Source: Aselliscus stoliczkanus (Eukaryota; Chordata; Mammalia; Chiroptera; Hipposideridae). From it: a stretch of DNA of 64,000 nucleotides. This document shows, in pieces, positions 47,401 to 56,430 of the stretch. The stretch lies in contig CM066728.1 in NCBI GenBank assembly GCA_033961575.1, positions 34,968,352-35,032,351 on the forward strand, written 5' to 3'. Numbering within the stretch: position 1 is the stretch's first letter; every line of letters starts with the position of its first letter. The notes below the pieces were generated by a model. It saw nothing but the letters and a program-made list of their open reading frames with translations, was not told the origin of the DNA and searched no databases. A program made the translations under genes and the position numbers.

Positions 47401-47486
47401 TGAGGGGATTTAATGGTAATACGTCTTTTACTGTAATAATTTTTTAAAATTTAAACATTCACTGTATTTTTTTATCACACCTTGTA

Positions 47487-47879
47487 TATGGGGGGCTTTC
47501 CTACGGATTATTGCTCCTGATAATTAAGGCTGGGCACTACAGAGCAAACTCTCCCCATTTGGGACATCATGACCTTGCATCTGTCTTTGCTCTGCACCTC
47601 TGAAGCTGTACTGAGTTGAGGAGAGGTGCAAACAATGCTCAGCACCTCTGCTTATTTTTAATAAAATGGAGTTTAATTAAACACAATTTGTGTTCTCAAT
47701 TTATTTTTCTGAAGCCTTTACAGTTTCAGAGCTGCTACTATGAACTATAGGATAGTGATGGAAAAGTTTTTAACCATATTTTGAAACAGAATTTATTTAT
47801 CAGAATGGCAGGGGGAGCAGAGGGGAAGTTTGGAAGGAAGTAACATCTGGCTTGTGCGACACTTTAAATTTTTATTTAT
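47487..47879. other. Unassigned non-coding sequence
   Basis: Nothing recognised between the mariner and the MIR. Confidence 0.4.
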
Positions 47880-47968
47880 TTAACAAACACTCACATAGTG
47901 CTTACTAGGGTATCAGGCACTGTTTCGAGTGCTCTACAAACACTAATTAATTTAGTACTCATAACAAT
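47880..47968 (-). mobile_element. MIR SINE, left part of an interrupted copy
   Basis: AACAAACACTCACATAGTGC, TATCAGGCACTGTTTCGAG and GTACTCATAACAATC read as the reverse strand of MIR. The remainder of the copy resumes at 48546. Confidence 0.65.
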
Positions 47969-48196
47969 CAGGGCTGACTTATCCAGTAGGCATAGTGCCT
48001 AAGGTCCATGAAAAACATGTTTTAATTTTAATTTCCTTAAAGTCAGGAGAAAAACATTAAGATATACACTCAAGGAAACGTATACATGAAATATATATAT
48101 ATATTTCAGGAGTGCCAAAAAATGTATATACCTGATTTGTATTCATCTTTTGTTATCGGTATATATTTAGCATTACAATTTTAATAGAGATTTTTC

Positions 48197-48302
48197 TTTT
48201 TCTTTTTCTTTTTTTTTTTTTTGAGGGCAGTGTCACTGGCCCTCATATGTGGGATCTAAACCAGGGTGCCAGCGCTTAACCACTGCGCCACTCGGCCGGC
48301 CC
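48197..48302 (-). mobile_element. Short tRNA-derived SINE, copy 5
   Basis: The minus-strand head is GGCCGGCCGAGTGGCGCAG, with a small internal deletion after TTAAGCGCTGGC. The perfect 16-bp duplication TTAATAGAGATTTTTC lies at 48181-48196 and 48303-48318. The A-tail is impure (CTTTTT units). Confidence 0.94.
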
Positions 48303-48348
48303 TTAATAGAGATTTTTCCTTTCTTAAAATGTGTATACATTTTTTTGG

Positions 48349-48349
48349 T

Positions 48350-48386
<37 letters not shown>
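48349..48386 (+). repeat. (CT)n microsatellite
   Basis: About 17 CT units followed by TTTTCTCTCTCC. The arginine/glutamate-rich minus frame over it is an artefact. Confidence 0.95.
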
Positions 48387-48388
<2 letters not shown>

Positions 48389-48545
48389 CTCTCTCCACAA
48401 GTATAAAGGAATTTAGCCTGGATTATATTTGTCTTCATACCAGTGCAGTTATAAAATATGATTTTTAATTTTTAATATTATTCTGTGGAAGAAAGGGCCC
48501 ATGAGGGCAAATGTAGGTAGGGCCCATGGAAGTCATAATACAGTT

Positions 48546-48705
48546 CTAATAACAACTCTACTATTACCTTAAGTTTATAGACGGGCAATGAGGACTGATG
48601 CACACTTAGGTGACTTGCCAGTGCTACACAGCTAGGAACTGACAGAGCTGAGACTTGAGTCCGGCAGTCTACTTCTAGTGCTCCCTAGAGCACAGTGCTG
48701 AACTG
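48546..48705 (-). mobile_element. MIR SINE, right part of an interrupted copy
   Basis: TATAGACGGGCAATGAGGAC, TAGGTGACTTGCCAGTGC, TACACAGCTAGGAACTGACAG and TTGAGTCCGGCAGTC are MIR on the reverse strand, continuing the piece at 47880-47968. Confidence 0.75.
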
Positions 48706-48929
48706 TGCTGACATGCTCACCAATTAAGTATTTCACAGGAATTTTCTACAGAGTTAAAAAATTAGCTCCTTACAAAACCAATTTTTTTTTTGTTTTAATA
48801 ATTTTGGAAGAAGGTCTTCGACATATTTGTAGTTTACTTCCTGCCTTATTAATTAGGTAATCCTGAGCATAATCTACTCTTTTTCATGATGATAACTGTA
48901 TCCTCATCCATGGATAATCTTACTTTGTA
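48706..48929. other. AT-rich unassigned sequence
   Basis: Short unassigned spacer between two MIR copies. Confidence 0.4.
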
Positions 48930-49265
48930 TTTTTTAATGTATCTGGTGCCCTTCTAAGAGTTATTTTAGGGCCAGCCGAGTGGCGCGGTGGTTAGGAGCT
49001 GGCTTGGGACGCCAGCGGCCCCAGTTCGGGTCCCACATATGAGGGACCCGATAACACTGCCCTCAAAAGAAAAAAAAGAAAAGAAAAGCACCCTTAAAAA
49101 AAAATAGAGTTATTTTAGAGTGTTAACTCATTGAAGCCGCACAACCCTATGAGGCATATAGGTTTTTTAGATAAGAAAACCTGAATTAATGAGGTTAAGC
49201 TACCTGCCCAAGTTCACCCAGCTGATGAGCAGCAATGGAACCCAGGCATCCTGGCTCTAGAGTGG
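48930..49265 (-). mobile_element. MIR SINE interrupted by a short SINE
   Basis: Left part: GTATCTGGTGCCCTTCTAAG. Right part: GTGTTAACTCATTGAAGCC, CAACCCTATGAGGCATATAG, TAAGCTACCTGCCCAAG and GGAACCCAGGCATCCTGGC. The SINE at 48970-49105 splits it. Confidence 0.8.
48970..49105 (+). mobile_element. Short tRNA-derived SINE, copy 6, inside a MIR
   Basis: The head is GGCCAGCCGAGTGGCGCGG, the B box is AGTTCGGGTCCC and the end is CACTGCCCTC, with an A-rich tail containing AAGAAAAG. The perfect 13-bp duplication AGAGTTATTTTAG lies at 48957-48969 and 49106-49118. Confidence 0.94.
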
Positions 49266-49558
49266 CCCCTCGACCAGGGAAGAGCAGAGCTTTGTGTCGT
49301 GCCCTATAGAGTCATGCTCTCTAGAGCTTTATTCCAACTCCTAATATCTGCAGGCCAAGATCTTATTTGAAGTCTTGTGTCAACTCTTCAGGATATGTGT
49401 ATTCTCACTGCCTGTCAGGCAGCTGGCTGATCATTTTAGCTGTGTTTTGTTTCTAGTACTCACATTTATCACTTGATAAACTTATGGAGTGTCTAATAAG
49501 GGCTGTGTTGTTTTATTGCTGCTTCCAAATTCCTTTAATGAGGAATTTGTTTAATGAG

Positions 49559-49560
<2 letters not shown>
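49266..49560. other. Unassigned sequence
   Basis: I can name nothing in it. Confidence 0.35.

Positions 49561-49561
<1 letters not shown>

Positions 49562-49602
<41 letters not shown>
49562..49602 (+). repeat. (AT)n microsatellite
   Basis: About 20 AT units, uninterrupted and self-complementary, so it could extrude a hairpin. Confidence 0.97.
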
Positions 49603-49606
<4 letters not shown>

Positions 49607-50085
49607 TTTATGTAGGAATAAATGCTTTTTATTTGTCTTGACCCCTGCTCATACCTAAACATCATATCACATAAGACAACTCTCAAATTGGGCCTTCATG
49701 ATATTTTGGAGTTTATAATCTAATTGGCCACAACTGGAGAATTTGAAGACAGCTCAACGCCACCAGTATAATTATTTTCTGTTAACCTCATTTCAATTCT
49801 TGGCCTTCACAGCCTTCTCAGGAAACACTGCTACCAAACCCGAAACCTTATCTTTATGACTAACCCCAGAAGACTGCACTGATTGGGTATCAGTTTATAA
49901 GTCTGCAAAGGATTGACAGTTCTGGGTCCTACTGCTTAGCTGTCATGGAAATACCTAGAGCCCTTGGTAGGTTCTAGGATATTAACTAATATTTTGGATA
50001 GCAGGAATACAGGTAAGGGATGAATAAATTTTCTGAAACATCTTCATATGTTTTTAAAAACAAGCAAAGTATTCCAGACTACCAT
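49603..50085. other. Unassigned sequence
   Basis: No element or gene is recognised. Confidence 0.35.
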
Positions 50086-50410
50086 CTAAGTCAGAGTTTA
50101 TAAACTGGTGCTGCTCAGGTTATATTTGGGCCACAGATGTGCTTTGTTTGGCTTGCATCTTAAACTACAAAACTTTTAAATCAATTGCTTTTTACTTCAA
50201 AATTGGGAAAATTTCACCAGGCATGGTACCCATATTCCTGCACAATTGGCCAGAATTGGGTAGCATCTGAGGACTTTAGACAGGGCATGCACTTTTTTTT
50301 GTCACAATGCATCTGCAGTTCAATTTGCTTACTTCCATTAGCTGCCTGTGCCTGGGGCATTTGACTTTGTATCCCCTATTTTGAGTCCACGAAGGGTACC
50401 ATCTCTGAAG
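50086..50410. mobile_element. hAT-like MER relic
   Basis: CAGAGTTTATAAACTGGTG matches the start of the relic at 35872 (CAGAGTTTACAAACAGGTGG). It is followed by GGGCCACAGATGTGC and GGCTTGCATCTTAAAC. The similarity between the two loci supports a shared family; the name is not certain. Confidence 0.4.
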
Positions 50411-50454
50411 CTCAGGACCACAGTACCTCCACTTAGTTTACATAATCTTAAAAA

Positions 50455-50720
50455 TTAATATTGAAAAGCAATACATTCATATAAAAATTAAAACAGTGTA
50501 CAGGAAAAAGTATAAGTCCAGTTACCTCTCTGATCCAACAATTTCCTTTCCTCATTCCCAGAAATAACACCAGTAATAGTATCTTTTATATTCATTTAGA
50601 TATTTTCTGTGAATAGGATTTTTTTTTATCCAACTGGGGTTATTTACTTTTTGTAAGACTGTAGATGGATATAAACATTGGGCCACACACATGCGCAAGA
50701 GTATTGTGGTGTATTAAAGT
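50455..50720 (+). repeat. Possible ancient repeat 'A', copy 4 (5' part)
   Basis: The order AAAACAGTGTACAGG, AAGTATAAGTCCAGTTACC, TCATTCCCAGAAATAACACC and ATTTTCTGTGAATAGG fits the upstream part of the same old repeat seen at 10602. It is weak. Confidence 0.35.
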
Positions 50721-50945
50721 AGTTATCTGTATGATTAACAAAAACTCTTGATGAAATTTCCAAATATTAGGGGAAAATGTTTTTTTAATTATCTGGCTAA
50801 TTACCTTCATTAGTCATTCTTTCAGTTCCTTTCTTCATGGAAGGAATCCATCCATTCGGTATACATTCACTGAGTTCCTATTATATTCAAGGCACTCTGC
50901 AAGGTAAAGTGGAAAATACAGAGATGAATTAAAAACAAGATCAAC
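50721..50945 (-). mobile_element. L2 3' end (about 50845-50945)
   Basis: ATACATTCACTGAGTTCC, ATTCAAGGCACTCTGCAAG and GGAAAATACAGAGATGAA read as the reverse strand of an L2 3' end. The part before 50845 is unassigned. Confidence 0.55.
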
Positions 50946-51751
50946 AACATTACCATAAGGAAAAAAGTAATTAATTTTTTTTCCCCAAAAGGAATGAGGT
51001 GATGGTATTGAATTTTGAATTAAACATGCCCTATTTTCAGTGTACTGAGTCTAAGATTTGAGAGATTACAAAAGTTGTAGGAATAATCCAAACCTGGAAA
51101 GGTAAATCAAAAGGAGGTTCAGCTGGGTGGGTGTGGGTGATGCAGAGCAGGTAGGAGGCAGACTAGCCAAGTGAGGTGAGGTTCACAGGAGCGCTCACTG
51201 ATAAAGAATGACTTCCCAGGGCACAGATCTGCAAGCATTTGGTCTGTGTTCAGACAGATAAAAACTACCCTGGGCACATGGCTGCAGTTCCTTTTTTCTC
51301 CCAAGTATATTTCAATGACAATTTTGATAAAGTGAAGTTGAGATGAGAGAGCTACAAAAGTAAAAATAAAATTAGAGATGTGCTCATGAGAGATTTAAAG
51401 AGAAAGAAATTTTGCCTTTAAAGTCCTATCTTAGTTACCTGGAAACAATAGTTTTTGTTGTTGAATACCCTCCTTGAATTAAAGAATGGTAAAAGTTGCA
51501 AATCTTTAGAAAAATAAAAACCAAACCAAACCAAAAACCCATAAGCTCTTATGTCTGGACCGTTATTTTGGGTGCATGTATCAGTAATTTACATATTTCT
51601 ATAATTTTCTAAAAAAGCATTATAGCCATGTGAGTGAATCATCATAGTAATTGTTCATCCTTTTCATTCAAGAAAACATAATCTCTGGTTAGAAGAGATC
51701 TAGATATTATCTGGTCTAACTGACTACCTATCACTTGAATCTGCTTTTTAA
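50946..51751. other. Unassigned non-coding sequence
   Basis: No gene and no named repeat. Confidence 0.45.
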
Positions 51752-51766
51752 AAAAAATCCTCACTT

Positions 51767-51890
51767 GGGCCGGCCAAGTGGCGCGGTGGTTAAGTGCTGG
51801 CTTGGGAAGCCAGCGGCCCCGGTTCAGGTCCCACATATGAGGGCCAGTGACACCGCCCTCAAAAAAAATAAATAACTAAAAATAAAATAA
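51767..51890 (+). mobile_element. Short tRNA-derived SINE, copy 7
   Basis: The head is GGGCCGGCCAAGTGGCGCGG, the B-box region GGTTCAGGTCCC and the end CACCGCCCTC, with an A-rich tail containing AATAAATAACTAAAAAT. The duplication AAAAAATCCTCAC lies at 51752-51764 and 51891-51903. Confidence 0.93.
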
Positions 51891-51903
51891 AAAAAATCCT
51901 CAC

Positions 51904-52252
51904 CAAGCATTCTTCTAACTTAGACTTTCATGCTATCATCTGTGGAGCCTCAGGCTCTCAGAAGCAATGCTTCAAGGGCTCCTGTGTAGAAGAAGTGGGG
52001 GGTAACTAGGAGAAGTGAACACTGATCTGGCATGGATCTAGTTCTACTCATTCATTTACTGAACAAGAGCAGCTGAGATAGCATTTGATTCACTTAATCA
52101 GTTCTGTGTCAGATTTAATTTGCAGTAAGTGTTCCATTGCTCAAGAAAGTAAGCCTTGAGCTGAGTGTTAAGGAGGAGTAGGAGTTAGTCATGCAAAAAT
52201 ATGGTAATTGGGTATACCATCTGAGTGGCAAAATATGTCACCTTAAATAAAC
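51904..52252. other. Unassigned sequence
   Basis: No element recognised. Confidence 0.35.
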
Positions 52253-53520
52253 TACAGAGGAGTGAGAGAAAATGGCAGAGTAAGGATCTCCAAAAAATGT
52301 TCATAAAAGCAATACGAAAACTGGCAAAAATCATCAGAGCCAACTGTTTCAAAACTTCAGATATTAACCAAAGGCTTACAAAATGAGGGGAGAGTTTATT
52401 CAAGAAAAATGATTGATTCTTAGTAAAAACTGTGAGATTTGTGGCATTTTTAAGTTGTCTTATTCTTATCCCCCCTCTCTAGCCCCATGGTAGCCTTGAA
52501 AGCCAACAGCTTGCAATCGTGTTGAAACTGGCAACCTGGCAGCCATTGAAGGTTACAGAATGGAGTTGGACCTCTTTCAAAGCCTCGTTCCCAGAGAGCC
52601 GCCATCTTTTGACTTGTCTGGTAGTTCCGTGGAAGACGGTACTTGCAAGGCTATCTTTATTTGACATGACTCAGAGTAGAGCTCATCTAGTTGGAAAAGC
52701 TTTTTCTTCAGGGGTGTTTGTCAAAATAATTAGTTTCAATTATTTAACTTTGTGGCTGCTCCGGTGATGGATAAACTTGGGATAAACAATAGGTTAACCA
52801 AAAAGCTTAAAAGGAAAAGATGGGGAATAAGATGTCCATAGTAACTTTGAAAAGCTCTGACATATTCCTAGGATTTTTGAAGGTCAAGTGCATGCTTAGG
52901 GCTATGTATGCCCAGGACTTTGTGCATGCTGAGGAAAGACCTGAGAAGGCCATAAGCGCTCATCTCTGGATGACCTTGGGTGTCTGTGCAAGTAGAAAGT
53001 GAAGGTTTAGGCAGAACTCTTAATTTCCTGACTGGGTGTTGAAGGCATGACCCAGCACACACACAGGGCCCCTTGGAAAAGACTAGGAAATTTATTGGTT
53101 CCAGGCTTTAAGGAACTCCCTGCCCAATTATTACCTGACCACTAAGCTGAGGAGAGACTTCAGCAGCCACACAACAAAGAGCAGACTTTATCATTCAGGA
53201 AAGTTGGCAAAACAAACAAACAAAAATAACAACAAACAGCAACGACAACAAACCCTGGATAGGGGGAAAATCCAGAGTTCTCACAATTTATTATTTAAAT
53301 ATCCAGTTTGCAACAAAAAAAAATTACAAGATGTGCAAATAAACAAGAAAGTATGGCCCATAAAGAGAAAAAAAAAATTAATAGGAACTGCCCCTGGGGA
53401 AGCCCAGATGTTGAAACCACTAGACAAAACTTTAAATCAGCTATTGACCAATATGCACATGAAAAGATGCTCTGCATAATTAGTCATTAGGAAAATGCAA
53501 ATAAAAACCATTTCATATCC

Positions 53521-53644
53521 TGGGACGGCCGAGTGGCCTGGTGGTTAAGTGCTGGTGTTGGGAAGCCAGCGGCCCAGGTTCGGGTCCCACATATGAGGGC
53601 CAGTGACACTGCCTTCAAAAAAAAAAACAACAAAAAAAAACCCA
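53521..53644 (+). mobile_element. Short tRNA-derived SINE, copy 8, inside an old L1
   Basis: The head is GGGACGGCCGAGTGGCCTGG, the B box GGTTCGGGTCCC and the end CACTGCCTTC, with an A-rich tail. The perfect 14-bp duplication ACCATTTCATATCC lies at 53507-53520 and 53645-53658. Confidence 0.95.
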
Positions 53645-54059
53645 ACCATTTCATATCCATTGGGATGATCATAATAAAAAAGACAGGTAATAATAAATGT
53701 TGTTGAGAATGTGGGGGAATTGGAATGCCCATACATTGGTGATAGTAATGAAAAATGGTACAGTTGCTTTGAAACCCAGTGGGAAGTTCCTTAAAATGTT
53801 TAACATAGAAGTACTGCATGACACCAAAATTCCACTTCTAAGTGTACATCCAAGAGAATTAAAACTGCATATTAAAGCAAAAATTTTACACGAATGTTCA
53901 CAGCATCACTATATATAGTAGCCAAAAAGCTGACACAACCCAAATGCCTATCAACTGATGAATGAATAAACAAAATGTGGTATATTCATATAGTAAAATA
54001 TTACTTAATCATGAGAAGGAATGAAGTACTAATATGTGATACAACATGGATGATCTTTA

Positions 54060-54425
54060 TGGTGGTTAATTTTGTGTGAGCTTGACTGGATCATGGGCTT
54101 CCTTGATAATTTGGCTACACACATTTCTGGATGTGTCTGTAAGAGTGTTCCCAGGCGAGATTAGCGTTTGAACTGGTGGACTGAGTAAAGCAGATTATCC
54201 TCCCCTACGGGTGGGCATCAACTGATTCACTGAGAACCAGGAAAGAAGAAGGTGAAGGAGGGGAAGATTTTTTTTCTGCCTGACTATATGAGCTAAAACA
54301 TTGATCTCTTGCCTGTGGACTGGGAAATGCACCACTGACTCTCCTGGTTCTCTGGCCTTTGGACTCAGACTGCCTTACACTACTGGCTTTCCCAGGTTTT
54401 CAGTTTGCACATGGCAGATCATGGG
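54060..54425 (+). mobile_element. MER-type repeat inserted in an old L1
   Basis: GGTGGTTAATTTTGTGTGAGC, TTGACTGGATCATGGGC, TGTAAGAGTGTTCCCAGG, GAGATTAGCGTTTGAACTGG and GGGTGGGCATCAACTGATTC form a common old mammalian repeat whose class I cannot settle. It interrupts the L1 3' end, which resumes at about 54428. Confidence 0.6.
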
Positions 54426-54690
54426 ACTTCATTTGTATGAAATGTCGAAATAGGCATCACCATAGAGACAGAAGTAGATTAGTGGTTCCCAGGCACTGTG
54501 GTGGGGAGAACGGAATGGGGCGTGACTTCTAATGGGTATGGCCTTTGTCTTGGGGATGATGAAAATGTTCTGGAATTAGATAGTGGTGATGGTTGCACAA
54601 TCTCATGAATATACTAATAATCACTGAAGTCTACACTTCAAAAGGGTGCATTTTATGGCTTGTGAATTACATTGCAATAAAAAAATAAAA

Positions 54691-54984
54691 TAAGCTTTAC
54701 ACTATGTAGACCACATTGAAATTATATTAATAATATAAAAAATTTTGCTTTTTAATGTGACCAGATGAAAAGGAAGAGTAGTGAAGGAGGGAGAAGAAAA
54801 CTTGACATTTAATGAGTACATCCTATGTGTCAGACTGAGGACTGAGGACATTGAGGGAACAATTTACAGTCCATACCCTTCAGGATCTCAGTGTAGAAAG
54901 TCTAAAAAAGATTAATCATGACACAAATTAAGAAAAACTGTCTAAGAAAGCACTGTTTAGAGAATGAAAAACAAGTCATAACCA
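54691..54984 (-). mobile_element. L2 3'-end fragment in AT-rich spacer
   Basis: About 54795-54900 (ACATTTAATGAGTACATCC, TATGTGTCAGACTGAGG) reads as L2 on the reverse strand. The rest is unassigned. Confidence 0.45.
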
Positions 54985-55252
54985 GGAGAAACCTATAAGC
55001 TGTGTATCTGATAAAGAACTTGTGTGTAGAATCTATAAAGAACTCTCAAAACTCAAAAATGAGAAAATAAACATGCCAATTAAAAAATGGGCAAAGATTG
55101 GAACACGTACTTCACCAAAAAAGATATACAGATATAAATAAGCCCATGAAAAGATGCTCAACATCATTAGCCATTAGGGAAATGCAAATTAAAATCATAA
55201 TGTGATACTACTACAAACCTGTTAGGGGTGCTAAAATTAAAAAAGACTGGCT

Positions 55253-55341
55253 GTAGTAGGCTAAAAAACGCTCCCTCACTGAAGATATCCATGTCCTAAT
55301 CCATGGAGCCTGAGACTGTTACCTTGTATGATGAAGAGAAG

Positions 55342-55384
<43 letters not shown>

Positions 55385-55750
55385 TTAACACATCTTTGGA
55401 GACATGTTAAGGGTGTTGGGATGAGATTGTCCAAGTGAACCCTAAATGGCATCACAAGTGTTTCTATGAGAGAGAGGCAGAGAGAGATGTCACAGACAGA
55501 AGAGGAGGAGGCAACGTAATCACAGAAGTAGAGACTGGGGTGATGCAGCCACAAGTTAAGGATTGCCAGCAACCACCGGAAACTGGAAGAGGCAGGAAAA
55601 GATGCTCCTTGGAGCCTCCAGACAGGGTATGGCCTCCCTAACACTTTGATTTCAGCCCAGTGATACTGATTTTGGACTTCTGGCCTCTAGAGTTTTGAGA
55701 GAATAAATTTCTGTTGTTTTATGTCACCAAGTTTATGGCAATTTGTTTCA
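55253..55750 (+). mobile_element. MaLR-like LTR relic nested in L1, copy 1
   Basis: GACTGTTACCTTGTATGATG, CATCACAAGTGTTTCTATGAG, GATGCAGCCACAAGTTAAGG, GACTTCTGGCCTCTAGAG and AATAAATTTCTGTTGTTTTA follow an MLT1-like consensus. The same family appears in reverse at 59762-60130. There are no coding genes. A (TG)n tract at 55342-55383 lies inside it. Confidence 0.6.
55342..55383 (+). repeat. (TG)n microsatellite
   Basis: About 21 TG units within the LTR-like relic. Confidence 0.97.
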
Positions 55751-56430
55751 GTAGCGATAGGAATGGCTACACTAATAACACCAAATGCTGGCAAGAATGT
55801 GGAGGAATTGGAACTCTTATTCTGATGGTAGGAATGGAAAATGGTATAATCACTTTGGAAAATAGCAGCAGATACTTAAATTGTTATATATTGTACACTA
55901 TCATATACAGCTATCCCGCTCCCAGGTACTCACCCAAAAGAGAGGAAAGCATATATCCATAAAGAAGAGTTTCCATGAATAGTCACAGCATATAACTCCA
56001 AACTGCAAACAACTCCAATGTTTATCAACATGTGAATGGTACGTGAACAAATTGTGGTACATCCATATGATGGAATACTACTCAGAATAAAAAGAAATGA
56101 ACTAACTATTGATATATACTACAGAGTGAATGAATCTCAAAATAATTATGCTGAGTGAAAGAGGCCAGACAAAAAAAGAATACATGCTGTAGAATGCTAC
56201 TTGTATTGAATTCTAATGCAAACTAATCTACGATAACAGAAAGCAGACCTGTGGCTGCCTGTGGAGGGAGTGGAGCTAAGGGGGCTGGAGGTGATGAATA
56301 TGTTTATGATCTTGATTATGGTGATGGTTTCACAGATAGATATATCAGTCAAAATTGATCAAATTCTACAGTTTAAATACAAATTCATTGCATATCAATT
56401 ATGTAATAACAAAACCGATAAAAAAAGTAC

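Larger units (their letters stand above)
46563..47484. mobile_element. Palindromic mariner transposon
   Basis: Both termini are inverted versions of the same end (about TGAGATGTGATCAAAC left; CAAGGTGTGATAAAAA on the reverse of the right). TA dinucleotides flank it at 46561-46562 and 47485-47486, the mariner target duplication. Instead of one transposase it has two inverted copies of the transposase 3' third, one reading left on the minus strand and one reading right on the plus strand, around a central part of about 200 bp. Both frames are broken. Confidence 0.85.
47969..48545. mobile_element. Unidentified insertion inside a MIR
   Basis: 577 bp separates two consecutive parts of one MIR. The insertion begins CAGGGCTGACTTATCC and ends near GGCCCATGGAAGTCATAAT. 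The MIR sequence is repeated at the junctions as CTCATAACAA (47958-47967) and CTAATAACAA (48546-48555), consistent with an 8-10 bp target duplication and so possibly a hAT-type element. A short SINE and a CT repeat lie inside it. I do not recognise the family. Confidence 0.5.
52253..54690 (+). mobile_element. Ancient L1 with internal deletion and nested insertions
   Basis: About 52253-53450 reads like an old L1M 5' UTR (GAAAATGGCAGAGTAAGGAT, CTTACAAAATGAGGGGAGAG, AACTGGCAACCTGGCAGCC, GGAACTGCCCCTGGGGAAGC, TTTAAATCAGCTATTGACC). At about 53451 it changes directly to the end of ORF2 (CACATGAAAAGATGCTC, then CATTTCATATCC). The 3' UTR follows to about 54690, so most of ORF1 and ORF2 is missing. 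A short SINE (53521-53644) and another repeat (54060-54425) sit inside the 3' part. Confidence 0.65.
54985..56430 (+). mobile_element. Ancient L1 3' end, interrupted
   Basis: The old L1 ORF2 end and 3' UTR run in two pieces. Left (54985-55250): CTCAAAACTCAAAAATGAG, AATTAAAAAATGGGCAAAG, AAAAGATGCTCAACATC. Right (55760-56430): GCTGGCAAGAATGTGGAGG, TACTCACCCAAAAGAGAGG, GGTACATCCATATGATGGAA, GGAGGTGATGAATATGTTTA. The LTR-like element at 55253-55750 lies between. Confidence 0.75.
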
